From contig DCUM01000020.1 in assembly GCA_002327255.1 (NCBI GenBank), positions 1 through 45,575 on the forward strand: a stretch of 45,575 nucleotides of DNA, given 5' to 3'. This document shows positions 9,002 to 19,265 of this stretch, one piece after another; position 1 is the stretch's first letter; every line of letters starts with the position of its first letter. Source of the stretch: a bacterium UBA2214 (GTDB lineage: Bacteria; Zhuqueibacterota; Zhuqueibacteria; Residuimicrobiales; Residuimicrobiaceae). Both the position numbers and the translations under genes were made by a program. The notes under the pieces were generated by a model. It saw only the letters and a list, made by a program, of their open reading frames with translations. It had not been told where the DNA came from and ran no database searches.

Positions 9002-10513
9002 ATGATGACCCGCAAATTTCACATGGTGCTACTGATTTGTGTGAGCACAAGCCTGCTCATCGGGCCGATGGCGCTCGCCACGGATCTTGTTCATTTCGCT
9101 ACGGGCTACAAGATCGGCGAGGTCACACAATCCGCTGCCGTCATCTGGACAAGACTGACCGCAGAACCGGAAAGGAACTGGCAGGGTATTATCGCCAAGC
9201 CCCACGAGAGTCCCACCCGCGTCATTACAGAAATTCCGGAAATCCCTGTCCACCTCTGGGAGGGATCAGCCCGCGGCATATCCGGCCAGGTCAGGGTGCT
9301 CGTCTCTCCATCACCCCTGTTTGAGAACGCAATAACCACTGCCTGGGAGGTGGCATTGCCTGAGCAGGATTTCACCCGGCAATTCACTCTGAAAGGTTTG
9401 CTCCCTGATACGCGTTACTACCTCTCTGTCGAGGGGCGCGCTAACAAGAACAGTCCAATAACCAGGAGTGCAACCGGCAGCTTCAATACGGCCCCGGATC
9501 AGGAGGCCATCAAAAGCGTATGGTTCGCCGTCAGTTCCTGCCAGATGTATGCGCACCGGGATCATCGGGAGGGTTTCAAGATCTATCAGTCGATGCAGCG
9601 GGTCTACAAATCCCTGCCGGACTTTATGATACGAGCGGGAGATTCCGTTTACTATGATCGGGACAATCCCCGCGGCAAAACCGTGGAGTTGTGCCGACTC
9701 CATTGGCAGCGCCACTATTCACTGCCTCTGCTCAGGGAATTCCACTTCCATGTGCCTACCTATTGGATGAAAGACGATCATGATACGTTTTTCGACGATT
9801 GCTGGAGAACCTATGACGCGCCATGGATTGCACCATTGACTTTTGAGCAGGGTGAATCGCTCTTTGAAGAACAGACGCCCTCCCCCCAGGGTAACCTGAG
9901 GTACCGGACGGTCAGGTGGGGGAAACTGGTTCAGGTTTGGATGCTGGAGAGCCGGTCGTATCGATCATCGAATGACATGCCGGATGGCCCGGACAAAAGC
10001 ATCTGGGGCAGCGAACAAAAAGCATGGTTGCAGCGCACATTGACCGAGAGTGATGCCACATTCAAGGTCATCGTCAATCCTACCGCGATCGTTGGACCGG
10101 ATAACCCCGATCAGGAGGACAACCACGCGGATGCGGCTTTTTATCACGAGGGCAATGCTTTCCGCCAGTGGACCCGGGAAAATAATCTGGCCCATCTCTA
10201 TATTATCAATGGCGACCGTCACTGGCAGTATATGTCCACCGACCCCAAGAGCGGATTACGTGAATTCTCCTGCGGACCCTCTTCGGATATGCATGTTCTC
10301 AAGGGACCCGGATACGATGTGAAGTACCACTCTTTTTATCGGACGGGTGGCGGATTCATCAGTGTGGTGGTATCACAAGGCGAAAAAAAGGTATTGGCCA
10401 AACCCCAGCGGATCATTGTGGAAGAAACAGTACCGACCATAAATTTCAGATTTCATGACGTGGACGGGAACATTCTTTTCGAATACCGTGATACGGCCCT
10501 CTCACTGCAATAG
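9002..10513 (+). CDS. phoD: PhoD-family alkaline phosphatase/phosphodiesterase
   Basis: About 503 residues with an N-terminal signal peptide (1-26, ending MALA). A fibronectin-like PhoD N-domain (about 30-165) precedes the metallophosphatase domain. Motifs fit PhoD: FAVSSCQMY, FMIRAGDSVYYD, the YR-type RLHWQRHYSLPLLR helix, YWMKDDHDTFFDDCW (metal-binding Asp/His) and INGDRHWQYM near the C-terminus. PhoD enzymes are Ca2+/Fe3+ dependent and release phosphate from esters outside the cytoplasm. GGAG at 8989-8992 selects ATG 9002 (a second ATG is at 9005); an in-frame TTG at 8987 is less likely. Substrate may differ from classical PhoD, since the family is broad. Confidence 0.85.
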   Translation: MMTRKFHMVLLICVSTSLLIGPMALATDLVHFATGYKIGEVTQSAAVIWTRLTAEPERNWQGIIAKPHESPTRVITEIPEIPVHLWEGSARGISGQVRVLVSPSPLFENAITTAWEVALPEQDFTRQFTLKGLLPDTRYYLSVEGRANKNSPITRSATGSFNTAPDQEAIKSVWFAVSSCQMYAHRDHREGFKIYQSMQRVYKSLPDFMIRAGDSVYYDRDNPRGKTVELCRLHWQRHYSLPLLREFHFHVPTYWMKDDHDTFFDDCWRTYDAPWIAPLTFEQGESLFEEQTPSPQGNLRYRTVRWGKLVQVWMLESRSYRSSNDMPDGPDKSIWGSEQKAWLQRTLTESDATFKVIVNPTAIVGPDNPDQEDNHADAAFYHEGNAFRQWTRENNLAHLYIINGDRHWQYMSTDPKSGLREFSCGPSSDMHVLKGPGYDVKYHSFYRTGGGFISVVVSQGEKKVLAKPQRIIVEETVPTINFRFHDVDGNILFEYRDTALSLQ

Positions 10514-10542
10514 CGCCTCAAAAGGCTGCGGTCATGCATGAT

Positions 10543-11859
10543 TTATTCAATGATGATCACCACGATATCCATCACATTGGTCCGTGTCGGCCCCGTGAGA
10601 ATATGGCCGCCGGCTTTGTGAAAAAAGCAGTAGGCATTGAATGATTGGAGGTATGCGGCCGGATCCATAGCCTTGTCAAGCGCACAGGCCACTGTTTGTG
10701 AATTCACAACCGCCCCGGCGGCGTCCGTCGGCCCATCCGTGCCATCGGTGCCGGCACACAATACGGTTATACCCGGATGATGCTGAAGAAGTTGGGCGGT
10801 CAACAAGGCAAGGTGCTGATTCCTCCCGCCCAGCCCATCGCCCGTTACTCTGACCGTCGTCTCCCCGCCGAACAATAAGCAGACCGGTTTGCGGAGGCGG
10901 CGGGTTTTCCTGGTTTGCAGGGCGGTTTGCACCAGCCGTTCCGCAACGACGGAGACGTCACCCTGCAGTTCATCATCGTAAATGAGGCAATCGAGTCCCA
11001 GCCCGATTGCCTTCTTTTGCGCGGCGGCAAGTGCGTGTCTATTGGAACCAATGATCAGATTCTGCGTCCGAATGAAGAGAGGATCACCGGCTTTGGGCGT
11101 TTCAGGTCTGATCCCGGCGGCACCTTCCTGCAGATATTGCAGAAGATTTCCGGGAACGGATGAGACCAGATGGTATCGATCCAGGAGAGCAAGGGCGTCC
11201 TGATAGGTAGTGGGGTCAGAAGTGGTCGGCCCCGATGCGATCACATCCAGAGAATCGCCAGGTACGTCCGATAAAACAAGACTGGTCAGGGCGGCTGGAT
11301 CGGCAGCCCGGGCAAGTCCTCCTCCTTTTACTTTGGAAAGATGTTTGCGCACGGCGTTAATCTCCTCGATACGTGCGCCACATTTTACCAGGATATCGTT
11401 GAGCCGGATCATTTCATCCGGAGAAGAGCCCTCAGGAAAATCAGTCAGTAGTGCGGATCCTCCACCCGACAGCAAACAGATTATCAGGTCGCTTCGGGTG
11501 GCCGATTGCGCCAGCCGCATTATTCGGGCGGTTGCTGCGAAGCCATTCACATCCGGAACAGGATGGTTGGCTTCTGTGACCCTGACAGACTGCAAGGCGC
11601 ATCCATGACCGTACTTGACAATAACCTCTCCACCCGAAATCCGCCAGCCCAGCAGATTTTCAACTTCCAGCGCCATCAGAGCGCTCGCCTTGCCCGCACC
11701 GATCACATAGATATTCGCCAATCTCTTTAATGAATACCTGCGGCGGCCAAGCATCAGCTCATCCCCCACCACCCGCAGATGATCCCGTATCAGCTTGTCG
11801 GGAAGAACGCCATCGATCCCCGCCAGAAATATTTGTTCGGCAATTTTCTGATAGTTCAT
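10543..11859 (-). CDS. gckA: Glycerate 2-kinase (GckA/MOFRL family)
   Basis: About 438 residues, cytoplasmic. It has the two-domain DUF4147-MOFRL layout: an N-terminal Rossmann-like domain with YVIGAGKAS, GHG, TEANHPVPD, CLLSGGGSALL and VRKHLSKVKGGGLA, then a C-terminal MOFRL domain with LLFGGETTVRV, GDGLGGRNQHLAL, LCAGTDGTDGPTDAAGAVV and TGPTRTNVMDI. The family phosphorylates D-glycerate to 2-phosphoglycerate; older entries call it hydroxypyruvate reductase. It lies convergent to the phosphatase. Glycerate is the usual end product when aldolases cleave glucarate-type acids, which links it to the aldolase nearby (inference). ATG 11859 is preferred over an in-frame TTG at 11874. Confidence 0.9.
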   Translation of the reverse strand: MNYQKIAEQIFLAGIDGVLPDKLIRDHLRVVGDELMLGRRRYSLKRLANIYVIGAGKASALMALEVENLLGWRISGGEVIVKYGHGCALQSVRVTEANHPVPDVNGFAATARIMRLAQSATRSDLIICLLSGGGSALLTDFPEGSSPDEMIRLNDILVKCGARIEEINAVRKHLSKVKGGGLARAADPAALTSLVLSDVPGDSLDVIASGPTTSDPTTYQDALALLDRYHLVSSVPGNLLQYLQEGAAGIRPETPKAGDPLFIRTQNLIIGSNRHALAAAQKKAIGLGLDCLIYDDELQGDVSVVAERLVQTALQTRKTRRLRKPVCLLFGGETTVRVTGDGLGGRNQHLALLTAQLLQHHPGITVLCAGTDGTDGPTDAAGAVVNSQTVACALDKAMDPAAYLQSFNAYCFFHKAGGHILTGPTRTNVMDIVVIIIE

Positions 11860-11913
11860 ACTGCTCTGTAACAATTAGCTTTACTCCAACAATGAGTTGA
11901 AAACCGGGTATTC

Positions 11914-12007
11914 GGGGTCGGACCTCAGCCGATATATATTTTTTATGCACTTAAGCTTTACAAATGGGCCCAAAAGGGGCTTAAGTGGCGTTTTTTATAG
12001 GGGAAAA
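11914..12007 (+). repeat. GGGGTCGG element, lone left arm (copy 1)
   Basis: It starts with GGGGTCGGACCTC, preceded by TTC, and follows the left arm of the full copies: an AT-rich stretch, CACTTAAGC/GCTTAAGTG inverted repeat, then GGCGTTTTTTATAGGGGAAAAA-type sequence. Similarity stops at about 12007, where the variable centre of full copies begins, and no right arm follows nearby. Confidence 0.8.
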
Positions 12008-12489
12008 ATAACAGGGATGGCATAGAGGGACTTTCTATTTTTTAACTCGCAAATGTTCATGCTATTATTTGCGATCCATCAACATTCGGGCACGGGAGTT
12101 TCATTAATATTGCAAATTTTGCCGCGAATGTCAAGAGGCAGAACGGTGAGGCAACAGGATGGATGTTCATTTAAAAGTTTGACAGCTCCATCAGTTTTCT
12201 GTCTATTATAACTTCGAGATGAGGACATCAGCAATTTTTTATGCTCAAATAAGCAAAAAAAATTGTGTCTTCTGGCATTGCTTTCGCGAGATAAAGGGAG
12301 AACGACAAAATCGGTAAACCTTATGAAAAGTGGTTTGTCAGCACCCGTTTCATCCTGTCAATTTTTACTGCCCCTTGGCAGCGGCAAGGCATATAGGTCA
12401 TGTACGTAGCCATTTGGGCTTGTGATAGAAAAAAGACGCACTGGCTGCTGATCGCCTATATGAATTTTACCATCGGATCCACATATCCA
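12008..12489. other. Gene-free intergenic stretch
   Basis: No convincing reading frame is present. The only structure noted is a perfect 8-bp hairpin, TCGCAAAT (12047-12054) with ATTTGCGA (12067-12074). The stretch separates the divergent glycerate kinase upstream region from the 3' end of the long minus-strand surface-protein cluster; no clear terminator for that cluster was found here. Confidence 0.4.
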
Positions 12490-15400
12490 TCATTTTATCA
12501 AAGCAAACCGGCCGCTCTTTTGTCCAATACCCGGTGCTTCTACGTGGTATAGATATATGCCCGCTGCGACATCCAGATTATCCTTGGATGTCAAGTCCCA
12601 GGAATGGTGGCCATCCTCAATGGGCGCGAGATGATCGAGCGTGCGTACGAGTTTGCCATCGAGCGTGAAAATTCGGATGGTGCATTGTGCAGGTAAATGA
12701 ATGAAATCAACCCTTCTTTCACCGCGTCCAGAAGTAAAATAGAGGGGTTTTTCCCATGACGCAGAGGCGACATACGGATCAGGAACCACCGCGATCTTGT
12801 CCAATTCCGTTCTGGCTCTGTCCAAGCTCAAGTTCGCTTTTTGGGTAGAAAAGGTATACCTGTCGCGCGCCGTAAAATTCTTTGCCATGGGTTTAACGCG
12901 TAAATCGGAGCCACCCATGGGCAGAACAAAAGTCGTGTCGTTCATTTCTCGATCCGCTTGAATGAAACGCAGGGTGGCGATACCATACTGCTCGCCATGA
13001 TATTTTTTCGTCAATGTGATTCGTTCACCATGAGCCACACTTCCATAACGCAGTGCGCTCTCCGCAACGATACCCAGTGTATCACCATCCTCCATATCAA
13101 GTGCTGCAAAATTTACAGATGGTGCACCAGGAAAAAGTGAAACGACTGGAGAGACCGCCTCATTAAAAAATTGCAACCGCAATGTGGAAGGACAAGCGCC
13201 GTTACAAATTTTATAAAAAACCGACGGTTGGGAGGGCAATTCAGCGATAACCTGCAGAGGGGTGTTCACAAAATCGTTCACTGTGCTGCTGTTACGGCCT
13301 TTGAAATTCCGCCATTCAGCGGTCAGCGTCTCACCCGGAAGATAATTTTGCATCAGCAGTACCATACCCGAAAAAATACCGGACTCTATTTTTTCAACGT
13401 CCTGAAATTTTGTGTGAGCAAAAGGATTTTCACTTATCGTCGTCTGTGGATATGGCTTTTCCAATAACAGTCTCGAATCGGTCACATCCCAAATTTGATA
13501 CGTCCTGGTCTCGCGATTGACCAGTGTGTCGGTAAAAGCAAGTTGATATTGATGCCCTGATTGCAATGAATCCGGATTCGTTATGATCACTTCCACCACG
13601 CCATTGGATGGTCCCGTGTGTTCCAATGGGCTGTCCAAATCTGCGTGCCTGGTGCCAGCGGCAGGTGCATTGGGAACCACGACAGCCGTGTTACGATCAT
13701 GGAAAATAATATTGCCAACAGCATCCTGCGTGATTGTTTTGCTGTTTTGAACGGGATAGATGGGTTTGTAGCCATCCCGGGGGTGCCGATCTGACCAGCC
13801 CCTGGCATAAAAATCATAATCATATCCCTTGTCATAGGCAACAATGGCATAATAATAGGTCCTGCCGTTCTGGACGTCGGTGTCAATATAGAAATGCCGC
13901 AAACCGTTATCATTTCCCATATTGAAATGCGCGCCATTACCCGGATCCAATACCACTTTATCGACGACATTACCCATCGCGTCAATCTTGCCGGTTATTT
14001 GGGCACCTGCCGCCACTGGATGGGGACCGGTCAGGCCATCCTTGAGATCGAATTGCGCCAGGGGCTGATAATAAAAAGGATTTCCATGAACATCCGTGAT
14101 GGTTTTTATTTCATTGAATTCCGGATCGGTCGCTTTGTAAAGGAGATACCCTGCAAAATCGTAACCATAAATTTCATCCCAGGAATTTTCTGCGGCGGAG
14201 TCCCATGAGAGGATCACCTGCTTATCTGTTGGGTAGGCATATAATATTGGTTTTATGGGGGGTGTCGCGAACCGGTAATTATCATTATAGATGCGCTGCA
14301 TAATCGATTTGTTGCCGAGGATGTCGCTTTCGCTGTTCCCGAATACCACAGCCACTGAAAAACGTTCAGTTTGACCAGGCCGCAGCGGAAAGTACCCGGC
14401 GCCGTAAGTGAACTCGACATTTCCGCCGAGTTCTATGCGCTGTTTGGGTTGTATGGGACGTTTCGTGATCCAGCCATCCGTTGAATATTCAAAAGTCCCC
14501 GGTACCGTACGCTCAAAGAGCATGCGGTCATCCTTGAGTTTGTAGCGATTTACTTGTGCGGGGGTGAAACTCGTCAAGCCGATTTGGTCTGATTCATCCA
14601 GATCCGTGCGATCAAAATTGGGTTCACCGTCATCGGGAATTCCATTTGACTCAGTGCCATCACTGTCTGGACCAGGATAACCTTCCTCTCCGGGCAAGAG
14701 ACCATCCGAACCGGTGTCATGATAGCGGGAATCCCAATCGCCATCTTCATCGCCTGACCAGTGACTGCGCGGTTCACCATATTTTTGCATCATAAATTGG
14801 CTCGCATCATTCACCAGCCAGATGCCGCGGCCGCTGGATCGACTCTCATCAATCAAACCATCCTCGTCATTATCGATCCCGTCACTATCAATACCGGGCG
14901 ATTCCAGAAAGGCAAATCCAAAATATCCGCTCTCTGCACTGAGGCGATCCCATTGGTAGGTGATATTGATATCGCCACTGGGATCAAATGACATATAATC
15001 ATTGAGCGGTCCTGCGACATCTGCGTCTACATACATGCCGAAAACAACATCATTTAAAGTATAAGGGCTGGTATTGGTGATATCATAGATAACAATCAGA
15101 ATATCTTCTGCCAGCGGATCGCTCCATTGATAACCACGTACTTTGACTTGCAGCCCCAATCCCCCTTTGCTGGAGTCTTCCGGAAAAGGGTAATAGGCGG
15201 ATTCGGTATTATTCCAGTCTACCATGACATAATAACTTTCCTGGTCGGCAATGGGCGCTGCCTGGAATTCTCCATTCCACAGGCCGTCGCGGCTGCCTTG
15301 TGCACCGGGATAATCGTACCTCCAATGCTGTGGCCAAGTCTCACGAATATTGCTCATGGCGACCGACTGCTGCGCTTCAGGCAATAAATTGTTATAATAT

Positions 15401-15762
15401 CCAGGCAGCGGTTCCCAGCTATACGTGTAGGCGCCTGTAGGATTTTCATCCAGATTATAGGGATCACTAAAACTTTCAGTAAAGATATAATACTGACTCG
15501 ATTTTTCATCGACGATGCGCGCGCCCGCGAACATGACGAATTCAAGTCCGTATTCATTCCCGCTTCCTTTGGGCCATTCCATGCTGGGCTTTTCAGTCCG
15601 GTGGCCAAGGTTGCCATAATTGCCGAAGCGGGTCCGAATCAGATTACCATTATGAATGCCCGTGACGCGATTTTCTACGAGTTCAAGATGTTGTGCGGAT
15701 GCTGGTCTTAAAATCGCGAGTAATATACTGACCCCAAACAGATATCGTAGACGACGGTTCAT
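12490..15762 (-). CDS. Large secreted Asp-rich protein with FlgD-like C-terminal domain
   Basis: About 1090 residues. The ATG at 15762 gives MNRRLRYLFGVSILLAILRPASAQ, a clear signal peptide, with GAGGAAA upstream. Residues about 290-392 are rich in Asp and Gly (DSDGIDNDEDGLIDE, GDEDGDWDSR, DSDGTESNGIPDDGEP), like calcium-binding thrombospondin-type repeats. Beta-rich fibronectin-like modules follow (VILSWDSAAENSWDEIYGYDFAGYLLYKA). The last 90 residues (VVPDPYVASASW ... IRIFTLDGKLVRTL ... GIYLYHVE) resemble the FlgD-type/T9SS C-terminal domains, though YPNPF is replaced by VPDPY. It is the last gene of the minus-strand cluster and is probably exported and surface attached. Function unknown; such proteins are typical companions of PorV-type genes. 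Confidence 0.75.
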   Translation of the reverse strand: MNRRLRYLFGVSILLAILRPASAQHLELVENRVTGIHNGNLIRTRFGNYGNLGHRTEKPSMEWPKGSGNEYGLEFVMFAGARIVDEKSSQYYIFTESFSDPYNLDENPTGAYTYSWEPLPGYYNNLLPEAQQSVAMSNIRETWPQHWRYDYPGAQGSRDGLWNGEFQAAPIADQESYYVMVDWNNTESAYYPFPEDSSKGGLGLQVKVRGYQWSDPLAEDILIVIYDITNTSPYTLNDVVFGMYVDADVAGPLNDYMSFDPSGDINITYQWDRLSAESGYFGFAFLESPGIDSDGIDNDEDGLIDESRSSGRGIWLVNDASQFMMQKYGEPRSHWSGDEDGDWDSRYHDTGSDGLLPGEEGYPGPDSDGTESNGIPDDGEPNFDRTDLDESDQIGLTSFTPAQVNRYKLKDDRMLFERTVPGTFEYSTDGWITKRPIQPKQRIELGGNVEFTYGAGYFPLRPGQTERFSVAVVFGNSESDILGNKSIMQRIYNDNYRFATPPIKPILYAYPTDKQVILSWDSAAENSWDEIYGYDFAGYLLYKATDPEFNEIKTITDVHGNPFYYQPLAQFDLKDGLTGPHPVAAGAQITGKIDAMGNVVDKVVLDPGNGAHFNMGNDNGLRHFYIDTDVQNGRTYYYAIVAYDKGYDYDFYARGWSDRHPRDGYKPIYPVQNSKTITQDAVGNIIFHDRNTAVVVPNAPAAGTRHADLDSPLEHTGPSNGVVEVIITNPDSLQSGHQYQLAFTDTLVNRETRTYQIWDVTDSRLLLEKPYPQTTISENPFAHTKFQDVEKIESGIFSGMVLLMQNYLPGETLTAEWRNFKGRNSSTVNDFVNTPLQVIAELPSQPSVFYKICNGACPSTLRLQFFNEAVSPVVSLFPGAPSVNFAALDMEDGDTLGIVAESALRYGSVAHGERITLTKKYHGEQYGIATLRFIQADREMNDTTFVLPMGGSDLRVKPMAKNFTARDRYTFSTQKANLSLDRARTELDKIAVVPDPYVASASWEKPLYFTSGRGERRVDFIHLPAQCTIRIFTLDGKLVRTLDHLAPIEDGHHSWDLTSKDNLDVAAGIYLYHVEAPGIGQKSGRFALIK

Positions 15763-15775
15763 CTCAACGCTTTCC

Positions 15776-18193
15776 TCATCGTACAAGAATCATTTTTTTG
15801 GTTTGGACGCTGCCAGCCATTTGTAATCGGTACACATACACGCCTGATGGCGCCATTTCATCAGATGGGGACCTTCCATCCCAGATTTGGCTATGATGGC
15901 CCGATGATTTGATCTCATGTAGAAGATGACGGACCAGCTGCCCGTAAATATTATAAACATCAATCGTGACCTCTCCTGACTTGGGCAGATAAAAAGAGAT
16001 GGTGGTGCTGGCGTTGAATGGATTCGGATAATTTTGTTGTAATACCGGTTGTTGCGGGAATTGAGCGTATTGGTTTTTCTCCACCCCGGTATCATCTCCG
16101 GGCAGAACCAGCAAATATTCATAATCCCACGGCGGTGACTGTGGTTTGATCATGCGCGTTCCCGGTCCTTCCTCTTCTTCAAAATAGTAATGCAGGCTTG
16201 CGTAACCAGTGCCCTGCGCATCAAAATAGAGATGCCTTATCGGACCGTGCTGGTAGCGCAGGGGGACTGGCTGCCAGGTTTCACCCGCATCATTTGTGAA
16301 GAGCAAGCCGTTTTCATAACCAGCCCAACCTTCCCGTTGATTTTTGAAGGCAACTGCATAGATGGTCTCTTGAGTCCCGCTGTTGGTTTTGCGCCATGTT
16401 TCACCGCCGTCCGTAGATTTGAGGATTCTGCCAAACTCACCCGTGACGAATCCGGTATCCGCTGAGATGAAATGTATTCCCCAAAGGTCATCTGCAACAC
16501 CACTATAGATACTTTTCCAACTCAGTCCGGCATCCATGGTCTTCAAGATATTGCCATCGCTGCCGATGACAAGTCCGATGCGGTTATCGATGAAAAAGTG
16601 GCTATTAATCATGGGATTGGAGGCGTCAAATGGCGAGAGTTGGTTCCACAGGCCTGAAATCTCGATCTTTTGAAAAGAACGGGCGCCATTTGAACTGAAA
16701 TAGTAAACAAAAGTCACGACCTGGACTGAGCCACTCGTTTTAATTTCCAGTGTATAAGAAATCACGGTATCAGGGGTCAGAAAATATAGCCTCCATGGAG
16801 GAAAAGCTGTGATAGGGCCATACAACTGATGCCAGGTTTGCCCCCTGTCAATCGATTCATACATATAGTAGAAATTGGAGGGTGGTGTTTCAAAATATTC
16901 CCATAATAATTCGCCGATAGGAAATCCAGGTCTTGCATGCAAATCAGGATAAATCATTGCGCCGCCCGAATCCCTGAATTCAGGTTCCAGGTTCTGCCAG
17001 GTGCGTCCATAATCTGATGATCGCAGCCATATCCTGTTTTTTTGAATTTGATCGATCTTGCTGGTCAGCAGAATGCCGTTTCCAGCAAATCTTAATCCAT
17101 CAAAACCCCGCTGCGCTGCATTGGGGAACTCCCAGGATTGACCGCCATCCAGCGAAATCATGAACTCGCCGCGACTGGCATTTTTGATCACTTTATTCGG
17201 CGTAACAAAAAAGAATCGTCCATTTTGCGCCATGACCTCATAATGGGAGGAGAGTATGCACTTCCAGTTTTTCCCATTATCCTTTGTATAATAGGGTCCA
17301 TTCGGCATGGGGGACCCGGCCGCATTATAGCCAGCGCTCTGCGTGAATAATCCATGCCCAAACCCATCGAAACAGAGTTGCTCGATGCTGGTTGAACTTC
17401 CGCTTTTGATCGACAAATCTTCATAATTCGTGTTTATTATCTGGATTTCCAGCCACGAATTGCCTCCATCCGGCGTATGCAAAAGCACGGGGCTGGTCAA
17501 ATAATCCGAAATAATTTTGCTGCCGCCGATCCAGCCCTTTTGTTCGTCGAGGAAAAAAACATCATTAAAATGATAATTATATTTGGCGTTCAATAATTCG
17601 GGAGAGAGATTTCCCCATGAAGCCCCACTATTGCGGCTGAGCAGCCAGGTGCGATTTTTTCCTGTGATGCAAAATGACGAATCGTTGATTCTGGCAATGC
17701 CTTTAAGCTCCTCACGCGAATTGCTGATTTGCTGCAGCCAATTCTCACCACCATCACTGGAATGGAGTATCAGTCCTTTCTCGCCGACAATCCATCCATG
17801 CAGGCTGTCACTGAAAATAACACGATTCAGATTATTGGTATAACGAATGATCTTTTGCTCCCATTTCTCTCCGCCATCGCCGGATTTTAAGATTAAGCCG
17901 TTTTGTCCGACGATGAAACCCGTTTTGCCGGATACAAAGAAGACATCGCGCAACGGGGTGAGCCAGGGAATGGGGATTATTCGCCAGGTTATGCCGCCAT
18001 CCGACGTCTTTTGAATAGTCCCATAATCACCAACAGACCAACCTGTATGCGCATCCATGAAAAAAAGGCCGGTCATTTGATTGGTGGTTGCGCCTGGCGG
18101 CAGTATCTGCTGCCAATTACCCTGGGCATCAAGGTTTGCCGCTCCAAGAGCTGAAATGAATAAAATGGCCGTTAGCAATAAACGCATGGACAT
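15776..18193 (-). CDS. Ycf48/BNR-repeat protein with T9SS sorting domain
   Basis: About 805 residues. Starts at 18193 or 18187 give (MS)MRLLLTAILFISALGAANLDAQ, a signal peptide. The body has many Ycf48/BNR-type propeller repeats, each with a form of GW.VG..G.I..S.DGG..W (LHGWIVGEKGLILHSSDGGENW, DTGFVTGEFGRILKSTDGGETW). The C-terminus has LQQNYPNPFNASTTISFYLP and VTIDVYNIYGQLVRHLL, the conserved T9SS type A sorting domain that directs transport across the outer membrane. The next gene starts within 14 bases of its stop, and the stop of the PorV-like gene lies 41 bases upstream of this start. Partner and ligand are unknown. Confidence 0.85.
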   Translation of the reverse strand: MSMRLLLTAILFISALGAANLDAQGNWQQILPPGATTNQMTGLFFMDAHTGWSVGDYGTIQKTSDGGITWRIIPIPWLTPLRDVFFVSGKTGFIVGQNGLILKSGDGGEKWEQKIIRYTNNLNRVIFSDSLHGWIVGEKGLILHSSDGGENWLQQISNSREELKGIARINDSSFCITGKNRTWLLSRNSGASWGNLSPELLNAKYNYHFNDVFFLDEQKGWIGGSKIISDYLTSPVLLHTPDGGNSWLEIQIINTNYEDLSIKSGSSTSIEQLCFDGFGHGLFTQSAGYNAAGSPMPNGPYYTKDNGKNWKCILSSHYEVMAQNGRFFFVTPNKVIKNASRGEFMISLDGGQSWEFPNAAQRGFDGLRFAGNGILLTSKIDQIQKNRIWLRSSDYGRTWQNLEPEFRDSGGAMIYPDLHARPGFPIGELLWEYFETPPSNFYYMYESIDRGQTWHQLYGPITAFPPWRLYFLTPDTVISYTLEIKTSGSVQVVTFVYYFSSNGARSFQKIEISGLWNQLSPFDASNPMINSHFFIDNRIGLVIGSDGNILKTMDAGLSWKSIYSGVADDLWGIHFISADTGFVTGEFGRILKSTDGGETWRKTNSGTQETIYAVAFKNQREGWAGYENGLLFTNDAGETWQPVPLRYQHGPIRHLYFDAQGTGYASLHYYFEEEEGPGTRMIKPQSPPWDYEYLLVLPGDDTGVEKNQYAQFPQQPVLQQNYPNPFNASTTISFYLPKSGEVTIDVYNIYGQLVRHLLHEIKSSGHHSQIWDGRSPSDEMAPSGVYVYRLQMAGSVQTKKMILVR

Positions 18194-18233
18194 TGGTGAA
18201 CCCCATCCAGTTACTAATATCGCTTTATCCCTT

Positions 18234-19265
18234 TTAGAATCGTAATCCGCAGCTGAAGCGATTGACATTTTCCAGGATGCCATGAGATTGGTAGGCATAA
18301 TCCAGCATCATCAGAGCGCCGCCTGCATAGATTTTGAGTCCTGCGCCCAGGGACAGGCCGCTGCTCTCCTGAAAATCCTTTTCCAGAAGAGATCCATATC
18401 CCGCACGCAAGGCATAAGTGCCCATGAAAAGGTATTCGGCGCCGGCATTCAAGCTTTCGCTATTATTCGCCGGGTGCAACAAGTCAATGGCTGTGGTGAA
18501 GGAATTACGCTTTGATTCAAATACTTTTAGCGCCAGTCCAAACCGGAACAGCAGTGGCAACGAGAAGGCATCTGTTTCCAGTTGTGCGGGCAATTGTGAG
18601 CTGGAATAGTGATTTTCGTCCACATCAATTTTTTGGGCCAGGCTTCTGCCCCGCAAGCGCAGATCTGACCCAAAATTGGCAATCTGCACGCCCAGCGTGA
18701 GCCGCTTGAAGAAGGACGGGTTGTATAAAGCACCCAAATCAACGGCGCCGGCAGAAGCAGAGGAATGATAAATTTGTTGATGAATATACCTGGCGGTAAA
18801 ACCCATCACGAATTGATCCGTGAATTCATACGAATAGCTCAGCGCTAACGCCAAATCGGACGCAGAATAGTAATCTCCAGTGCCTTCTGGCTGATCGATG
18901 GTGCGGACCACTTGATCCGGCATGCCAAGGTAGGTTACGCCAAGACCGAAACCATGGCGGCCGGCAGACGCAACCGCGCCGGCAAATTCATGATAGATGT
19001 CCAGGAACCAGTCGCTATGATTAAGAATGATCTCCGTATGCTCGCAGCGGCTGAGGCCCGCGGGATTCCAGTAAAGCGCTGATGCATCATCAGCTATTGC
19101 AGCGAACGCCCCGCCCATCGCAACAGCGCGGGCGCCGACGCCAATATTCAAAAAGGACGCGGAGGTAGTGCCCACATTGCTGACAGCCCCGTGATATCCC
19201 GCTGTCTGCGTCCAAGAATAATTACTCATCAAGAAGCAGCTGATGACAATTATCTTTATTCTCAT
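18234..19265 (-). CDS. PorV/PorQ-family outer membrane barrel protein
   Basis: About 343 residues. The start MRIKIIVISCFLMSNYSWTQ is a signal peptide. The N-terminal segment SFLNIGVGARAVAMGGAFAAIADDASALYWNPAGL is the hallmark of the PorV/UPF0164 family, barrel proteins of the FadL type. The rest alternates beta strands and ends in Phe (FSCGLRF), as expected for an outer membrane barrel. PorV shuttles T9SS cargo to the attachment complex, which fits its position next to a T9SS substrate; the family also has other roles. ATG 19265 overlaps the TonB-receptor stop (ATGA), and GGAGG 8-12 bases upstream favours this start over a GTG at 19268. Confidence 0.82.
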   Translation of the reverse strand: MRIKIIVISCFLMSNYSWTQTAGYHGAVSNVGTTSASFLNIGVGARAVAMGGAFAAIADDASALYWNPAGLSRCEHTEIILNHSDWFLDIYHEFAGAVASAGRHGFGLGVTYLGMPDQVVRTIDQPEGTGDYYSASDLALALSYSYEFTDQFVMGFTARYIHQQIYHSSASAGAVDLGALYNPSFFKRLTLGVQIANFGSDLRLRGRSLAQKIDVDENHYSSSQLPAQLETDAFSLPLLFRFGLALKVFESKRNSFTTAIDLLHPANNSESLNAGAEYLFMGTYALRAGYGSLLEKDFQESSGLSLGAGLKIYAGGALMMLDYAYQSHGILENVNRFSCGLRF

